The notes beneath the pieces are model-generated. The model worked only from the letters and a program-made list of their open reading frames with translations, was not told the origin of the DNA and did not search any database. The translations under genes were made by a program, and so were the position numbers. From CADEDH01 sp041394285 (GTDB taxonomy: Bacteria; Actinomycetota; Acidimicrobiia; Acidimicrobiales; SZUA-35), in assembly GCA_041394285.1 (NCBI GenBank), contig JAWKIL010000018.1, positions 82,952 to 146,951 on the forward strand: a stretch of 64,000 nucleotides of DNA, read 5' to 3'. Positions 50,473 through 58,941 of the stretch are shown one piece after another; the first letter of the stretch is position 1; each line of letters opens with the position of its first letter.

Positions 50473-52293
50473 TCAGGTACCGCCGCCCCCAGGGTCGAAT
50501 CGGCCCACGTAACACTGGGTCGGGATCTCCAGCTGGAACTGGGCACAGTAGGCGGCGGCGGCCTCTCGATCGTCGCCGAAGCCGGCCACGAACAGGTTCC
50601 AGTAGCCGGGCGTGAGCGAGGCGAACCGGTCGCTCGGCAGGAGCAGAAGATCGGTGTGCCCGGCCCGCTTCAACTCGTCGAACGAGGCCAGCACCTTGGG
50701 CCAGTTCTCGGGTGTGGACGCCACCGACTGGAGGTTGGCCCGGAAACCGGCTGCCGGCACCGGCCCGATGACGTAGATCTGGACCGGCTCGCTCGTCACC
50801 GTGTCGGCTCCGGTGGCGGCCCGCACCGCCACCGCGTGGCGGCCGGCCGACTGGGGGGTGAAGGCCTCGAGGGTGGCGCCGGCCTCCCCCACCGGTGCGT
50901 CGTCCACCAGGAGCTGATAGGTGGCGCCCGCCGGCCCACCCGACACCGAGATCGGATAGGCGACGTTCACATCGAGCGGCCCGTACCCGGCCTGGGCCAG
51001 GTTCAGCACGGGGGTGGTGCCGGTCTGTGCCGCCGGATCGGTGGTGCCGGTGCCGGAGCTCACCTGGGTGGACCCACCGGGGCCGCCGGGAGTGTCGTCG
51101 GCTCCGCTCCGAGCGGTCCACAGGGCGGCGCCACCCACCCCGACGGCCACCAGAACGGCCGCCACCACCAGCCCCACCGCAAAGCGGGCCGGCCGGGACC
51201 GGCCTGTCTCGGGCGCCTCGTAGCCGCCGGGCGGCATGCGGGCAACCGTGGGATCGAACGTGTCGGGCGACGGCCAGCCCGGGTTGGCGGTGGCCTGAAC
51301 GGCAGCCAGCGGTTGGGCCGGGGTGTGGGACGGTGGCTCGACCCCCGGGTGCTGGGGGCGGGCGTCGGCCGCCACCTCGGGACCCGTCCAGGTGGAGCCG
51401 GCGGCCACCAGCGTCGGCTCTCCCGGTCCCTGAGCCCACGGTGCCTCGGGGACCGGCCCGGCGCCCGCCGCCGGCGACAGGAGGGCCGCCGCCAGATCGT
51501 CGCCGGTGGCGAACCGCTGCTCGGCATGGCGGGCGGTGGCCCGGACCACGGCACCGGCCAGCGGAGGCGGCATGCCCAGCACCACCGGATCGGGGATCGG
51601 CTCGGTGAGCACCCGGCGCATCAGGGCCAGCACGGAGGCATCGGCCGCCCGGAAGTGGGGCGGGTAGCCGGTGAACAGCTCGAACAGGGTGGAACCGAGG
51701 GAGTAGAGGTCGGATGACGGGGTGGGCAGCCCGCCCTCCAGCACCTCGGGGGCGGCATGGGCCAGGCTGGCCGTCACCTGGCCGGTGGCGGTCTGCTGGC
51801 CCCCTTCCACCCGGGCGATACCGAAATCGGCCAACGCCGGCTCACCCCACGCCGTGACCAGGATGTTGCCCGGCTTGACGTCGCGGTGCACCACGCCGGC
51901 GGCGTGGGCCACGGCCAGGGCCTTGGCGATCTTGGCTCCGATGTCGATCACCTCGGCCGCCCCCAGGGGCCCGGTGGCGGCGAGGCGGTCGGCCAGCGAC
52001 CCGCCGGGGCACAACTCCATCACCAGGTAGGCCCGACCGTCGTCCGTGAACCCGCCCTCGTGCACACCCACGATGTTGGGATGGCCCGACACCGCCCCCA
52101 CGGCGTGGCACTCCCGGGTGAAGCGCATGCGGGCCCGCTCGTCGGCTCCCGACGCCCGCAGCACTTTCACCGCCACGTCGCGGTTGAGGTTTATCTGCCG
52201 AGCTCGGTAGACCTCGGCGAAGCCGCCATAGCCGATGCGTACCGCCGGGCCGAGGCCTGGGATGCCCAGGTCGACCGGGCGGCCGTCATCCAC
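50473..52293 (-). CDS. Transmembrane Ser/Thr protein kinase with extracellular C-terminal module
   Basis: A 606-residue protein. Kinase domain (about 1-270): IGYGGFAEVY, VAVKVL, HRDVKPGN and ADFGIA are intact, and SDLYSLGSTLFELFTG is present. A Pro/Ala-rich stretch leads to one membrane helix (about 375-395) and an outer region of ~210 residues. The outer part holds a beta-type domain (YPISVSGGPAGATYQLLVDD) and a SPOR-like segment (PGYWNLFVAGFGDDREAAAAYC) with two Cys. The same two-part module ends the protein encoded just upstream, with which it overlaps by 8 nt. Probably a PknB-like envelope sensor. Confidence 0.92.
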   Translation of the reverse strand: MDDGRPVDLGIPGLGPAVRIGYGGFAEVYRARQINLNRDVAVKVLRASGADERARMRFTRECHAVGAVSGHPNIVGVHEGGFTDDGRAYLVMELCPGGSLADRLAATGPLGAAEVIDIGAKIAKALAVAHAAGVVHRDVKPGNILVTAWGEPALADFGIARVEGGQQTATGQVTASLAHAAPEVLEGGLPTPSSDLYSLGSTLFELFTGYPPHFRAADASVLALMRRVLTEPIPDPVVLGMPPPLAGAVVRATARHAEQRFATGDDLAAALLSPAAGAGPVPEAPWAQGPGEPTLVAAGSTWTGPEVAADARPQHPGVEPPSHTPAQPLAAVQATANPGWPSPDTFDPTVARMPPGGYEAPETGRSRPARFAVGLVVAAVLVAVGVGGAALWTARSGADDTPGGPGGSTQVSSGTGTTDPAAQTGTTPVLNLAQAGYGPLDVNVAYPISVSGGPAGATYQLLVDDAPVGEAGATLEAFTPQSAGRHAVAVRAATGADTVTSEPVQIYVIGPVPAAGFRANLQSVASTPENWPKVLASFDELKRAGHTDLLLLPSDRFASLTPGYWNLFVAGFGDDREAAAAYCAQFQLEIPTQCYVGRFDPGGGGT

Positions 52294-53944
52294 CGGTGGC
52301 GGGCGCCGGGGCGTTCGGGTCGAACAGCTTCGGGAAGCACTGACCAGGCACGGACAGGCCGTGCTCGGTGCAGTAGGCCTCGGCCGCTGCTGCGTCGGCG
52401 AACCCGTCGACGAAAATGTTCCAGTAGCCCGGCTTCAGGCTGGGGTAGGGATCGCTGGGCATGAGCTTCACGTTGGTGTGCCCACCGGCGTAGAAGGCGT
52501 CGAACTGCTTCACCGCCTCGGCCCACCCCCCGTTCGGCTGCTGCGGGTCGGTGGCGATCGACGCCAGGTTGGCCCGGTAGGTGCGCCCCGGTGTCTCTCC
52601 CAGGGCGTACACCACCACCGGATCGGTGGCCGTGGTGCCCGACGGGCCCGACATCTCGATCTGGAGGAGATGCCGGCCGGGGGTGAACTGGTACGGGGCG
52701 AGCTGGGCCGCAGGCTGGCCCACCGGCTGCTCGTCGACCTTGAGCAGGTAGGTGGCGGCGTCGGCCGGAGCGCCACGCACGCTGATCGTGTAGGCCTGGG
52801 TGGAGTACACCGGGGCCGCAACCGCGTCGTCGAACACCACGGTCGGCTTGAGGTCGGTGGGCGCCGCGCCGGTGCCGGCCACGGTGGTGGCGGGATCGCC
52901 GGCCGCAGCGGTGCTCGAACCGGTGGACGCCGGGTCCACCGTGGTGACCGTGGGGCCGGCCACATCCGAGAGGCTGGCACCGTCGTCCTTGTTGCGGTTG
53001 GTGAGCCAGTAGCCGGCGGCCACCCCGATCAGGATGACGCCGACAGCGGCCAGCGCCAGCAGCCCCTTCGACGGCTCCTTGGGCTTGCGTCGGGCCGCCT
53101 GCTGGGCCTGGGCCCGGCTCTTGGCCGAGCGGCCCGCCTCGGCGGGGGCACCAGGCCGGTTCGAGCGGTTCGACCGGCTGGCGGGGCCCGCCGGCCGGGA
53201 GCCGGTCTTGGCCGGGCGTCCCGGCTTCGCCTGTTTGCCCGCCGGCTTGGCCCGGGGCGTGCGACGCGACGGCGTGGGATCACCCAGGGGCTCGGCCTTC
53301 GCCGCCAGGAGGGCCGGTGTGGGCTCGTGGCGGAAGTAGCTCAGGCTGTCGAAGCCGTCGGGATCGTCGTAGGCGTCGGCATCGCCTCGGACACCGGGCG
53401 CCAGGAGATCGACATCGTCGGCCAGGCCCGACGGCTGACCCTGGCCCGAGGGCTGGGGTGGCGAGAAAAACCGGCCATCGTCGAAGCCGGGCGGGGGAGC
53501 CATCTCCCCGGGAGGGGCGAACGGATCGGCCGGGAACGACGACGGGGGACGTCGGGGCGAGAACAGGGAGCTGGGCTCGGCTCCCGGCGGGTCTGGCGGC
53601 CGATCCCGGTTGGGACGGCCCCCGTCGCTCGGGGGACGGCTGGTACGGGGCGGCCGGGGGCCTCCCCGGCGGGCTTCGTTCGTGACCCGGCTGGGCGCGA
53701 ACACGCCGGCCGGACGATCGTCGAACGCATCGTCGGGCTGCGCCGGCCAGGGGGTGTCACCCCACAGCGACGGCTCGGTGGGACCGTCGGCCCGCGGGCC
53801 GAGTTGGCCCAACGCCTCCGTGACGTCGGGCTCGAACCGGGGCTGACGCCCTGACCCGGGGCCGCCGTCCGGGCCGCGGCCCGAGCGGCGAGATGGGAAG
53901 TCTCCGCTCGGGCTGTCGGTTGAAGGCCTATTTTGTCGCTTCAA
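52286..53944 (-). CDS. Transmembrane protein sharing the kinase's extracellular module
   Basis: A 552-residue protein with no known catalytic domain. Residues 1-270 are Pro/Gly/Arg/Ser-rich and look disordered, with many possible phosphorylation sites. A membrane helix (GLLALAAVGVILIGVAAGYW) follows, then an outer region whose last ~165 residues parallel the kinase: YTISVRGAPADAATYLLKVD, HTNVKLMPSDPYPSLKPGYWNIFVDGFAD and two Cys. The proposed TTG start at 53944 has AGGGGAT 7 nt upstream and a promoter at 54008-54036. Overlap with the kinase start and shared domains suggest that they work together, this protein perhaps being its substrate. Confidence 0.85.
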   Translation of the reverse strand: MKRQNRPSTDSPSGDFPSRRSGRGPDGGPGSGRQPRFEPDVTEALGQLGPRADGPTEPSLWGDTPWPAQPDDAFDDRPAGVFAPSRVTNEARRGGPRPPRTSRPPSDGGRPNRDRPPDPPGAEPSSLFSPRRPPSSFPADPFAPPGEMAPPPGFDDGRFFSPPQPSGQGQPSGLADDVDLLAPGVRGDADAYDDPDGFDSLSYFRHEPTPALLAAKAEPLGDPTPSRRTPRAKPAGKQAKPGRPAKTGSRPAGPASRSNRSNRPGAPAEAGRSAKSRAQAQQAARRKPKEPSKGLLALAAVGVILIGVAAGYWLTNRNKDDGASLSDVAGPTVTTVDPASTGSSTAAAGDPATTVAGTGAAPTDLKPTVVFDDAVAAPVYSTQAYTISVRGAPADAATYLLKVDEQPVGQPAAQLAPYQFTPGRHLLQIEMSGPSGTTATDPVVVYALGETPGRTYRANLASIATDPQQPNGGWAEAVKQFDAFYAGGHTNVKLMPSDPYPSLKPGYWNIFVDGFADAAAAEAYCTEHGLSVPGQCFPKLFDPNAPAPATGG

Positions 53945-54007
53945 CGGGAAATCCCCTCTGTCCAGCCCTCTCCGCCTGCTGGTCTGGCCGAACCCTCGCC
54001 TCGTACC

Positions 54008-54036
54008 TTTCTATCCGGTCAGGGGCCGGGACCCAA
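54008..54036 (-). promoter_or_regulatory. Promoter for the kinase operon
   Basis: On the minus strand TTGGGT (54036-54031), a 17-nt spacer and TAGAAA (54013-54008); leader about 56 nt before the TTG at 53944. Confidence 0.4.
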
Positions 54037-54126
54037 AGAGTAGTCCACGCGGTCCGGCGGCGCGGGTGCAGGCGGGTCGATTCCCCCGGGCGGCCGCACC
54101 GTGGCCCGGTGACCGCAGCGGAGCCC

Positions 54127-54132
54127 TAGCAT
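54127..54132 (+). promoter_or_regulatory. -10 box TAGCAT, leaderless lipoprotein transcript
   Basis: TAGCAT ends 8 nt before the ATG at 54141. Confidence 0.5.
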
Positions 54133-54140
54133 CGGGTCCG

Positions 54141-55301
54141 ATGCCTCCCGCCCGCGTCGCCGTCCCTGTTCCCTCCCGCCACGCCCGCACCCCCCTGTTC
54201 CGGCTGGTCGGCGTACTGCCGGCCGTGCTCGTGGCCGCGGCCGCAGCCGGGTGCGCCCTCACCGAGGATCTGACCACCGTCGTGTCCGAGCCGCCGCCCT
54301 CGACGGCGGCGGCCGGCCCCGCCAGCGGAGGCGCTCCGGGCCCGTCCGCCCCCGGTGATCCCGCCGGGGCCAGCACCGAGACCACCGTGGTGGCCGCCCC
54401 CACCACCGACTGGTGCACCGGCCTCACGGTGGCAGCCGGTCCGACGGTCGACGATCCCGACCTCACCGAGCTGTCGGGTCTGGCCGCCAGCGAGCGGTCG
54501 CCCGGGGTGTTGTGGGCCGTGAACGACTCCGGTCATGCCCCCGCCCTGCATGCCGTGGGAGCCGACGGCGAGGATCTCGGGATCTTCCCCCTCGAGGGCC
54601 TGGACGATGCCCTCGTCGCCGCCGGCGACACCGAGGACCTGGCGCTCAGCAACGGCATGGTCTACCTGGCCGACATCGGTGACAACAACAACAATCGCAG
54701 CCAGGTCGTGGTGTACCGCTTCCCCGAGCCCGATCCGGCCGATCCCGGTCCGATCCGGAACGTCGAGGTGCTGCGCCTGCAGTATCCCGACGGCCCTCGT
54801 GACGCCGAGGCCCTGCTGGTGGACCCGCTGAGCGGGGAGCTGGTGATCATCGACAAGTCGTTCCGTATCGCCAGCGGCGGTGCCGCCATGCTGGCGGCGG
54901 CCGAGGCCGGCGTGTACACGGCCCGGCCCCCGTTCGACTCGGCCGGGGTGACGACGCTGCGGGCCGCGGGGGCGGTGGCCCTCGACGATCTCGCCACCCG
55001 CACCACGGCCGAGCCGGTGGTGAACGAGGCGAGCCTGTACGGGCTCACCGGCGTGGCCACGGCGGCCGACGTGCGGCCGGACGGCGCCGTGGTGGCGGTG
55101 CGGACCTACGGGACCGTGTGGCTGTTCGACCGGGCCGAGGGGCAGACGATCGTGCAGTCCCTGGCCGGAGCGCCGTGCGAAGCGCCCACGCTGGCCGAAG
55201 ACCAGGGTGAATCCATCGCCTTCCTCCCGGGTGACGGCTTGACGCTCGCCACCGGTAGCGAAGGCGCCAATCCCGAGCTCCACCGCATCTCCCGCCCCTA
55301 G
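54141..55301 (+). CDS. Secreted lipoprotein, probable beta-propeller
   Basis: A 386-residue precursor with a long basic-hydrophobic signal ending in the lipobox AAAGC (Cys near residue 37). A Pro/Ser/Thr linker follows, then a ~290-residue domain whose short repeats look like propeller blades: SGLAASERSPGVLWAVNDSG, GDTEDLALSNGMVYLADIGDNNNNRS, RDAEALLVDPLSGELVIIDK. DIGDNNNNR may bind calcium. I recognise no precise family; similar proteins occur in actinobacteria without assigned function. It diverges from the kinase operon and its stop is 5 nt from the convergent PPTase stop. Confidence 0.78.
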   Translation: MPPARVAVPVPSRHARTPLFRLVGVLPAVLVAAAAAGCALTEDLTTVVSEPPPSTAAAGPASGGAPGPSAPGDPAGASTETTVVAAPTTDWCTGLTVAAGPTVDDPDLTELSGLAASERSPGVLWAVNDSGHAPALHAVGADGEDLGIFPLEGLDDALVAAGDTEDLALSNGMVYLADIGDNNNNRSQVVVYRFPEPDPADPGPIRNVEVLRLQYPDGPRDAEALLVDPLSGELVIIDKSFRIASGGAAMLAAAEAGVYTARPPFDSAGVTTLRAAGAVALDDLATRTTAEPVVNEASLYGLTGVATAADVRPDGAVVAVRTYGTVWLFDRAEGQTIVQSLAGAPCEAPTLAEDQGESIAFLPGDGLTLATGSEGANPELHRISRP

Positions 55302-55306
55302 CCTCC

Positions 55307-56062
55307 TCAGCGGGGGGGAGCGGCCACCACTTCCACGGCCGACACGACGACGGCCCCCCGCTGCACGTGGCGGGCGAGGCACGGCCACCGCACGGCATCG
55401 AGGGCAGCCAGGCCGGTGTGGGGTTCGAGCCGGTAGCCGGCATGGGTGCCGTCGGGGTTCTGCACCGGAGAGGAACGGACGTCGTGGAAGCCGACCCACG
55501 CTCCTGTGACGGGGAACTGGGCCTTGTAGAACGCCTCCTTGGCCCCGAACACGGCGGTGGCGGCGGCATCGCGCGCCGGGCCGGGCAGTCGGCCGAGCCA
55601 CGCCTCCTCCCCCGGAGTGAACAGGCGGGAGTAGAGGTGGTCGCCCACCCGCCCCAGCTGCTCGGCGTCGACACCGACGTTGATCGGATCGCCGGCCGGC
55701 ACTCCGGGCAGCCCGGCGGCTCCCGGGGCACCGGGGCCCGTCCGGCGCACGACGGCGACGGCGTAGCCGGTGGTGTGGGAGATCGAACCGGTGGTCCCGT
55801 CGGGCCAACGGGGGGCCCGTTGGGGGCCGGCGGGGATGGGACCGGCGGGGAGGCCCAGAGCCAGCAGCCCGGCGCGGGCACAGCGACGGCCGGCGGCGAA
55901 CTGGAGACGGCGGGCCGCGACCGCCCGGGCCACCAGCGTCTCCTCCTCGGGCCACAGCCCCTCGTCGCCTCCGGCCTCGAGATCGGGGCCGGTCAGCTCG
56001 TAGGCGACGGCGTCGGAGAACAGGGCGGCCAGATCGGGCGCGGGGCGGGGGCCCGTGCTCAC
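55307..56062 (-). CDS. 4'-phosphopantetheinyl transferase (EntD/Sfp type)
   Basis: A 251-residue PPTase that transfers the 4'-phosphopantetheine of CoA onto carrier-protein serines. Landmarks are WPDGTTGSISHTTGYAVAVV, GVDAEQLGRV with the metal-binding Asp, and FGAKEAFYKAQFPVTGAWVGFHDV. Length and the EntD-like N-terminal half (LFSDAVAYEL...LWPEE) fit the group that serves siderophore or polyketide synthases and fatty-acid ACPs. The GTG at 56062 overlaps the upstream methyltransferase stop by 4 nt (GTGA), so the genes are coupled. No synthase genes are in the window. Confidence 0.9.
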   Translation of the reverse strand: MSTGPRPAPDLAALFSDAVAYELTGPDLEAGGDEGLWPEEETLVARAVAARRLQFAAGRRCARAGLLALGLPAGPIPAGPQRAPRWPDGTTGSISHTTGYAVAVVRRTGPGAPGAAGLPGVPAGDPINVGVDAEQLGRVGDHLYSRLFTPGEEAWLGRLPGPARDAAATAVFGAKEAFYKAQFPVTGAWVGFHDVRSSPVQNPDGTHAGYRLEPHTGLAALDAVRWPCLARHVQRGAVVVSAVEVVAAPPR

Positions 56063-57300
56063 CGGCCCGCTCCCCCCGCCACCAGCTCGAAGCGGGCCAC
56101 GGCCTCCACGTGCGAGGTGTGGCCGAACAGGTCGACGACCGTCACGTGGTCGAGGCGGTAGCCGTGCCCGGCCAGGAGGTTCGTGTCGCGGGCCAAGGAG
56201 GCCGGATCGCAGCTGATCAGGACGACCACCGGTGCGCCGGTGGCGGCCAGTCGCCGGGCGGCGTCGCGGCCCAGGCCGGCCCGGGCCGGATCGGCGATCA
56301 CGGCGCTCATCGGCTCCGGATCCCAGCGCTCCATGCGGCTTACGACCACGGCGGCGCCGGGCTGGTGGGTGGTGAAGTTCACCGCGGCGTCGGCGGTGGA
56401 CGACCGGCTCGACTCCACCCCGGTGACGGCCCAGCCGTCGCCGAGAAGGGCGCCGAACAGGCCGACGCCGCAGTAGGCATCGAGCAGCCGGGGGGAGGGG
56501 CCGCCGGGGCCCGAGGACGGCCCGGCCGGGGGTGGGCCGAGAGCGGCGGATGCGACGGCCGCCAGCGCCTCGGCCCCGTCGGGCCGGCACTGGAAGAACG
56601 ACCGGGCCGAGATGCGCAGCCGCCGACCGTTCACCTCCTCGTGGTAGGCGGCGGCCCGGCCCTGACGGAGCTCGTCGTCGCCCACGACCGCCACGCCGTC
56701 GGGAACCCGCACCCCGTGGGCGGTGGGAGTGGCCACCACGAGGCGTTCACCGGTGCGGGCCCCCACCCGGACGGTGATCTCGGTGGCCGAGCCGAACCGG
56801 CCCTCGGTCAGGATCTCCTCGGCCAGGGGGTGGGCCACCAGGCAGGAGTCGACGGTGACGACGTCGTGGGATCGGGCGGCCCGGAACCCGGCCCGGCCCC
56901 GGTTCACGGCCGCCCGCACGGTGGTGCGGTAACCGTCGGGGGCGAGCGCCGGGCCCGGGCGGATGTCGGGACCGTCGATGCGGGCCAGGCGACGCAGGCA
57001 GTCCGCCACGATGTCGGCCCGCAGGCGGGGCTGGCGGGCCGGAGCGACGTGCTGCCAGTCGCACCCGCCGCAGCCGGCGGCCAGGTGGGGGCAGGGGGGC
57101 GGGGTCCGGTCGGGTGACGGGCGCAGCACCTCGGTCACCCGCCCGGTGAGGCGGTTGGTGTGCTCCCGCTCGATCTCCACCACGGCCAGCTCCCCCGGCA
57201 GGCCGCCGGCGGCGAAGACGACGCGGCCGTCGGGGCCGGTGCCGAGGGCGGCACCGCCGGTGGCGACCCGGGTCAGCTCAACCTCGACGCTCGGTGGCAT
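56059..57300 (-). CDS. RlmD/TrmA-type class I SAM-dependent RNA m5U methyltransferase
   Basis: A 413-residue protein. The first ~65 residues are a TRAM-like RNA-binding domain (LTRVATGGAALG); CPHLAAGCGGCDWQH carries the [4Fe-4S] cysteines; the SAM fold has LLDAYCGVGLFG and ADPARAGLG, and SCDPASLARD holds the catalytic Cys. Family members make m5U in 23S rRNA or tRNA. The ATG at 57300 is supported by TACCCT 7 nt upstream. Its -10 box overlaps the start codon of divergent rpe only 12 nt away. Rather short compared with some RlmD proteins. Coupled to the PPTase gene. Confidence 0.85.
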   Translation of the reverse strand: MPPSVEVELTRVATGGAALGTGPDGRVVFAAGGLPGELAVVEIEREHTNRLTGRVTEVLRPSPDRTPPPCPHLAAGCGGCDWQHVAPARQPRLRADIVADCLRRLARIDGPDIRPGPALAPDGYRTTVRAAVNRGRAGFRAARSHDVVTVDSCLVAHPLAEEILTEGRFGSATEITVRVGARTGERLVVATPTAHGVRVPDGVAVVGDDELRQGRAAAYHEEVNGRRLRISARSFFQCRPDGAEALAAVASAALGPPPAGPSSGPGGPSPRLLDAYCGVGLFGALLGDGWAVTGVESSRSSTADAAVNFTTHQPGAAVVVSRMERWDPEPMSAVIADPARAGLGRDAARRLAATGAPVVVLISCDPASLARDTNLLAGHGYRLDHVTVVDLFGHTSHVEAVARFELVAGGAGR

Positions 57301-57307
57301 GATGGCC

Positions 57308-57313
57308 AGGGTA
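57308..57313 (-). promoter_or_regulatory. -10 box TACCCT, leaderless methyltransferase transcript
   Basis: TACCCT (minus strand) ends 7 nt before the ATG at 57300 and overlaps base 57313, the A of the divergent rpe ATG. Confidence 0.5.
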
Positions 57314-58020
57314 TGGGAACCCTCGACCAGCTCACGCCGCCGCCCCTGCTCATCGTGCCTTCGGTGCTCCCGGCCGACTTCGCCCGGCTGGGTGATGCCT
57401 GCGCCGCCCTGGAGGAGGCCGGGGTCGACCGGATCCAGTTCGACGTGATGGACGGGCGGTTCGTGCCCAACCTCACGTTCGGCCCCGATGTGATCGCCGC
57501 CGTGCGGCCCCACACCGGGGTGCCGTTCGAGGCCCACCTGATGATCGAGCAGCCCGACCACCTGTTGGGCCGGTTCGTGGAGGCCGGCTGCTCCACCGTG
57601 ATCGTGCACGCCGAGGCGTGCCTGCACCTGCACCGGACCCTGGGCGCCATCCGGGAGCTCGGGGCGTCGCCGGCGGTGGCGCTGAACCCGCACACCCCCA
57701 TCGACATGGTCGCCCACGTGCTCGATCTGGTGGACATGGTGTTGGTGATGACGGTGAACCCCGGGTTCGGCGGCCAGAAGTACATCGCCACCATGGAGCC
57801 GAAGGTGGCGGCCATGCGGGATCTGATCGCCTCGTCCGGGCGGGACGTCCACGTGGAGGTCGACGGCGGGATCGGGGTGGGAACGATCGGGGGCGCGGCC
57901 CGGGCCGGGGCCAACGTGTTCATCTCGGGCTCGGCCCTGTTCGCCCATCCCGGCGGCCTGAAGGCCGGCGTCGATGAGCTGCGGGAAGCGGCGGCCAAGG
58001 GCTGGGCCGACCGGGCCTGA
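57313..58020 (+). CDS. rpe: Ribulose-phosphate 3-epimerase
   Basis: A 235-residue TIM-barrel enzyme interconverting ribulose 5-phosphate and xylulose 5-phosphate in the pentose phosphate pathway. IVPSVLPADFARLGDA, DVMDGRFVPNLTFGP with metal His/Asp ligands, AHLMIE, MTVNPGFGGQKYI and VEVDGGI are all conserved. The ATG at 57313 adds about ten residues before the conserved IVPSVL; a GTG inside it (about 57354) is an alternative start. No ribosome site is apparent. It is divergent from the methyltransferase with 12 nt between start codons. Confidence 0.93.
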   Translation: MGTLDQLTPPPLLIVPSVLPADFARLGDACAALEEAGVDRIQFDVMDGRFVPNLTFGPDVIAAVRPHTGVPFEAHLMIEQPDHLLGRFVEAGCSTVIVHAEACLHLHRTLGAIRELGASPAVALNPHTPIDMVAHVLDLVDMVLVMTVNPGFGGQKYIATMEPKVAAMRDLIASSGRDVHVEVDGGIGVGTIGGAARAGANVFISGSALFAHPGGLKAGVDELREAAAKGWADRA

Positions 58021-58029
58021 GACGCAAAG

Positions 58030-58059
58030 AACCGGCCGCCCCGTCGGGTGCGGCCGGTT
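58030..58059. terminator. 10-bp hairpin between convergent genes
   Basis: AACCGGCCGC and GCGGCCGGTT flank a 10-nt loop between the rpe and clpP stops. It should work in both directions. Confidence 0.65.
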
Positions 58060-58117
58060 CCCACGTTCGATGTGCAGCTGCTCCCGGGATCCAGGCCGGG
58101 CCCGGATCCCGATCGGA

Positions 58118-58729
58118 TCAGGCGGTGCCGCCCCCGCCGCTCAGCTCACCGGCCCGGGCGATCACGTGGTCCAGCAGGCCGTACTCCTTGGCCTCGTTGG
58201 CCGTGAACCAGCGGTCACGGTCCGAGTCCCGGATGATGTTCTCCACCGGCTGGCCCGAGTGGTCGGCGATCAGCTCGGCCATCTCCCGCTTCGTCTTGAT
58301 CAGGTACTCGGCCTGGATGGCGATGTCGGCCGCCTGGCCCTGGACACCGGCCGAGGGCTGGTGCATGAGGACCCGGGCGTGAGGCAGGGCGTAGCGCTTG
58401 CCGGGAGCGCCGGCGGTGAGGAGGAACTGGCCCATCGAGGCACCGAGCCCGAGGCAGACGGTGCAGATGTCGGGCTTGATGAACTGCATGGTGTCGTAGA
58501 TCGCCATGCCGGCCGTGACCGAACCACCCGGGGAGTTGATGTACAGCCAGATGTCACGGTCGGGGTCCTGCCCGGCGAGATACAGCATCTGGGCGCACAG
58601 GGCGTTGGCGATCTTGTCGTCGACCTGCTGGCCGAGGAAGACGATGCGCTCCTTGAGCAGCTGCTGGTAGATATCGAAGCCGATCCCGGAGGACGGCACC
58701 TCGGCGGTCGGGAAGCCAGGCGTGGTCAT
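58118..58729 (-). CDS. clpP: ATP-dependent Clp protease proteolytic subunit
   Basis: A 203-residue serine peptidase, the barrel that works with ClpX or ClpC. Ser 98 is in GLGASMGQF, His 123 in LMHQPSAG and Asp 172 in DSDRDRW; YINSPGGSV is conserved. The start at 58729 has TAGCCT 7 nt upstream (leaderless). It is on its own: actinobacteria usually have two adjacent clpP genes followed by clpX, and neither is nearby. It diverges from the tRNA-Leu gene. Confidence 0.93.
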   Translation of the reverse strand: MTTPGFPTAEVPSSGIGFDIYQQLLKERIVFLGQQVDDKIANALCAQMLYLAGQDPDRDIWLYINSPGGSVTAGMAIYDTMQFIKPDICTVCLGLGASMGQFLLTAGAPGKRYALPHARVLMHQPSAGVQGQAADIAIQAEYLIKTKREMAELIADHSGQPVENIIRDSDRDRWFTANEAKEYGLLDHVIARAGELSGGGGTA

Positions 58730-58736
58730 GGTCCCT

Positions 58737-58742
58737 AGGCTA
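58737..58742 (-). promoter_or_regulatory. -10 box TAGCCT, leaderless clpP transcript
   Basis: TAGCCT (minus strand) ends 7 nt before the ATG at 58729. Confidence 0.5.
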
Positions 58743-58758
58743 GCGCCCGCCGGTGGGC

Positions 58759-58764
58759 TACGGT
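58759..58764 (+). promoter_or_regulatory. -10 box TACGGT for tRNA-Leu
   Basis: TACGGT would start transcription about 26 nt before the tRNA. No clear -35. Confidence 0.35.
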
Positions 58765-58796
58765 TGATGGGGCCTGGCACCCCCGGGGCCCCGCAC

Positions 58797-58878
58797 GCGG
58801 ACGTGGCGGAATTGGCAGACGCACCAGGTTTAGGTCCTGGCGCCGAAAGGCGTGGGGGTTCGAGTCCCCCCGTCCGCA
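58797..58878 (+). tRNA. tRNA-Leu (anticodon UAG)
   Basis: Acceptor arm GCGGACG/CGTCCGC pairs perfectly. The anticodon stem CCAGG/CCTGG encloses TTTAGGT (anticodon TAG, reading CUA and related codons). A long variable arm and the T arm GGGGGTTCGAGTCCCCC mark a class II leucine tRNA. Discriminator A is followed by CC then G, so the CCA end is not fully encoded. Confidence 0.96.
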
Positions 58879-58903
58879 CCGGTTGCTGGCGGCCGGGGTC
58901 CGG

Positions 58904-58909
58904 TAGCCT
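58904..58909 (+). promoter_or_regulatory. -10 box TAGCCT upstream of the Ddn-like gene
   Basis: TAGCCT about 32 nt before the ATG at 58942, leaving a leader with GAGGAG as ribosome site. TTGCTG at 58883-58888 is a possible -35 with a short 15-nt spacer. Confidence 0.35.
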
Positions 58910-58941
58910 CCGGGGACCGACCCGATCCGAGGAGTAGCCCG

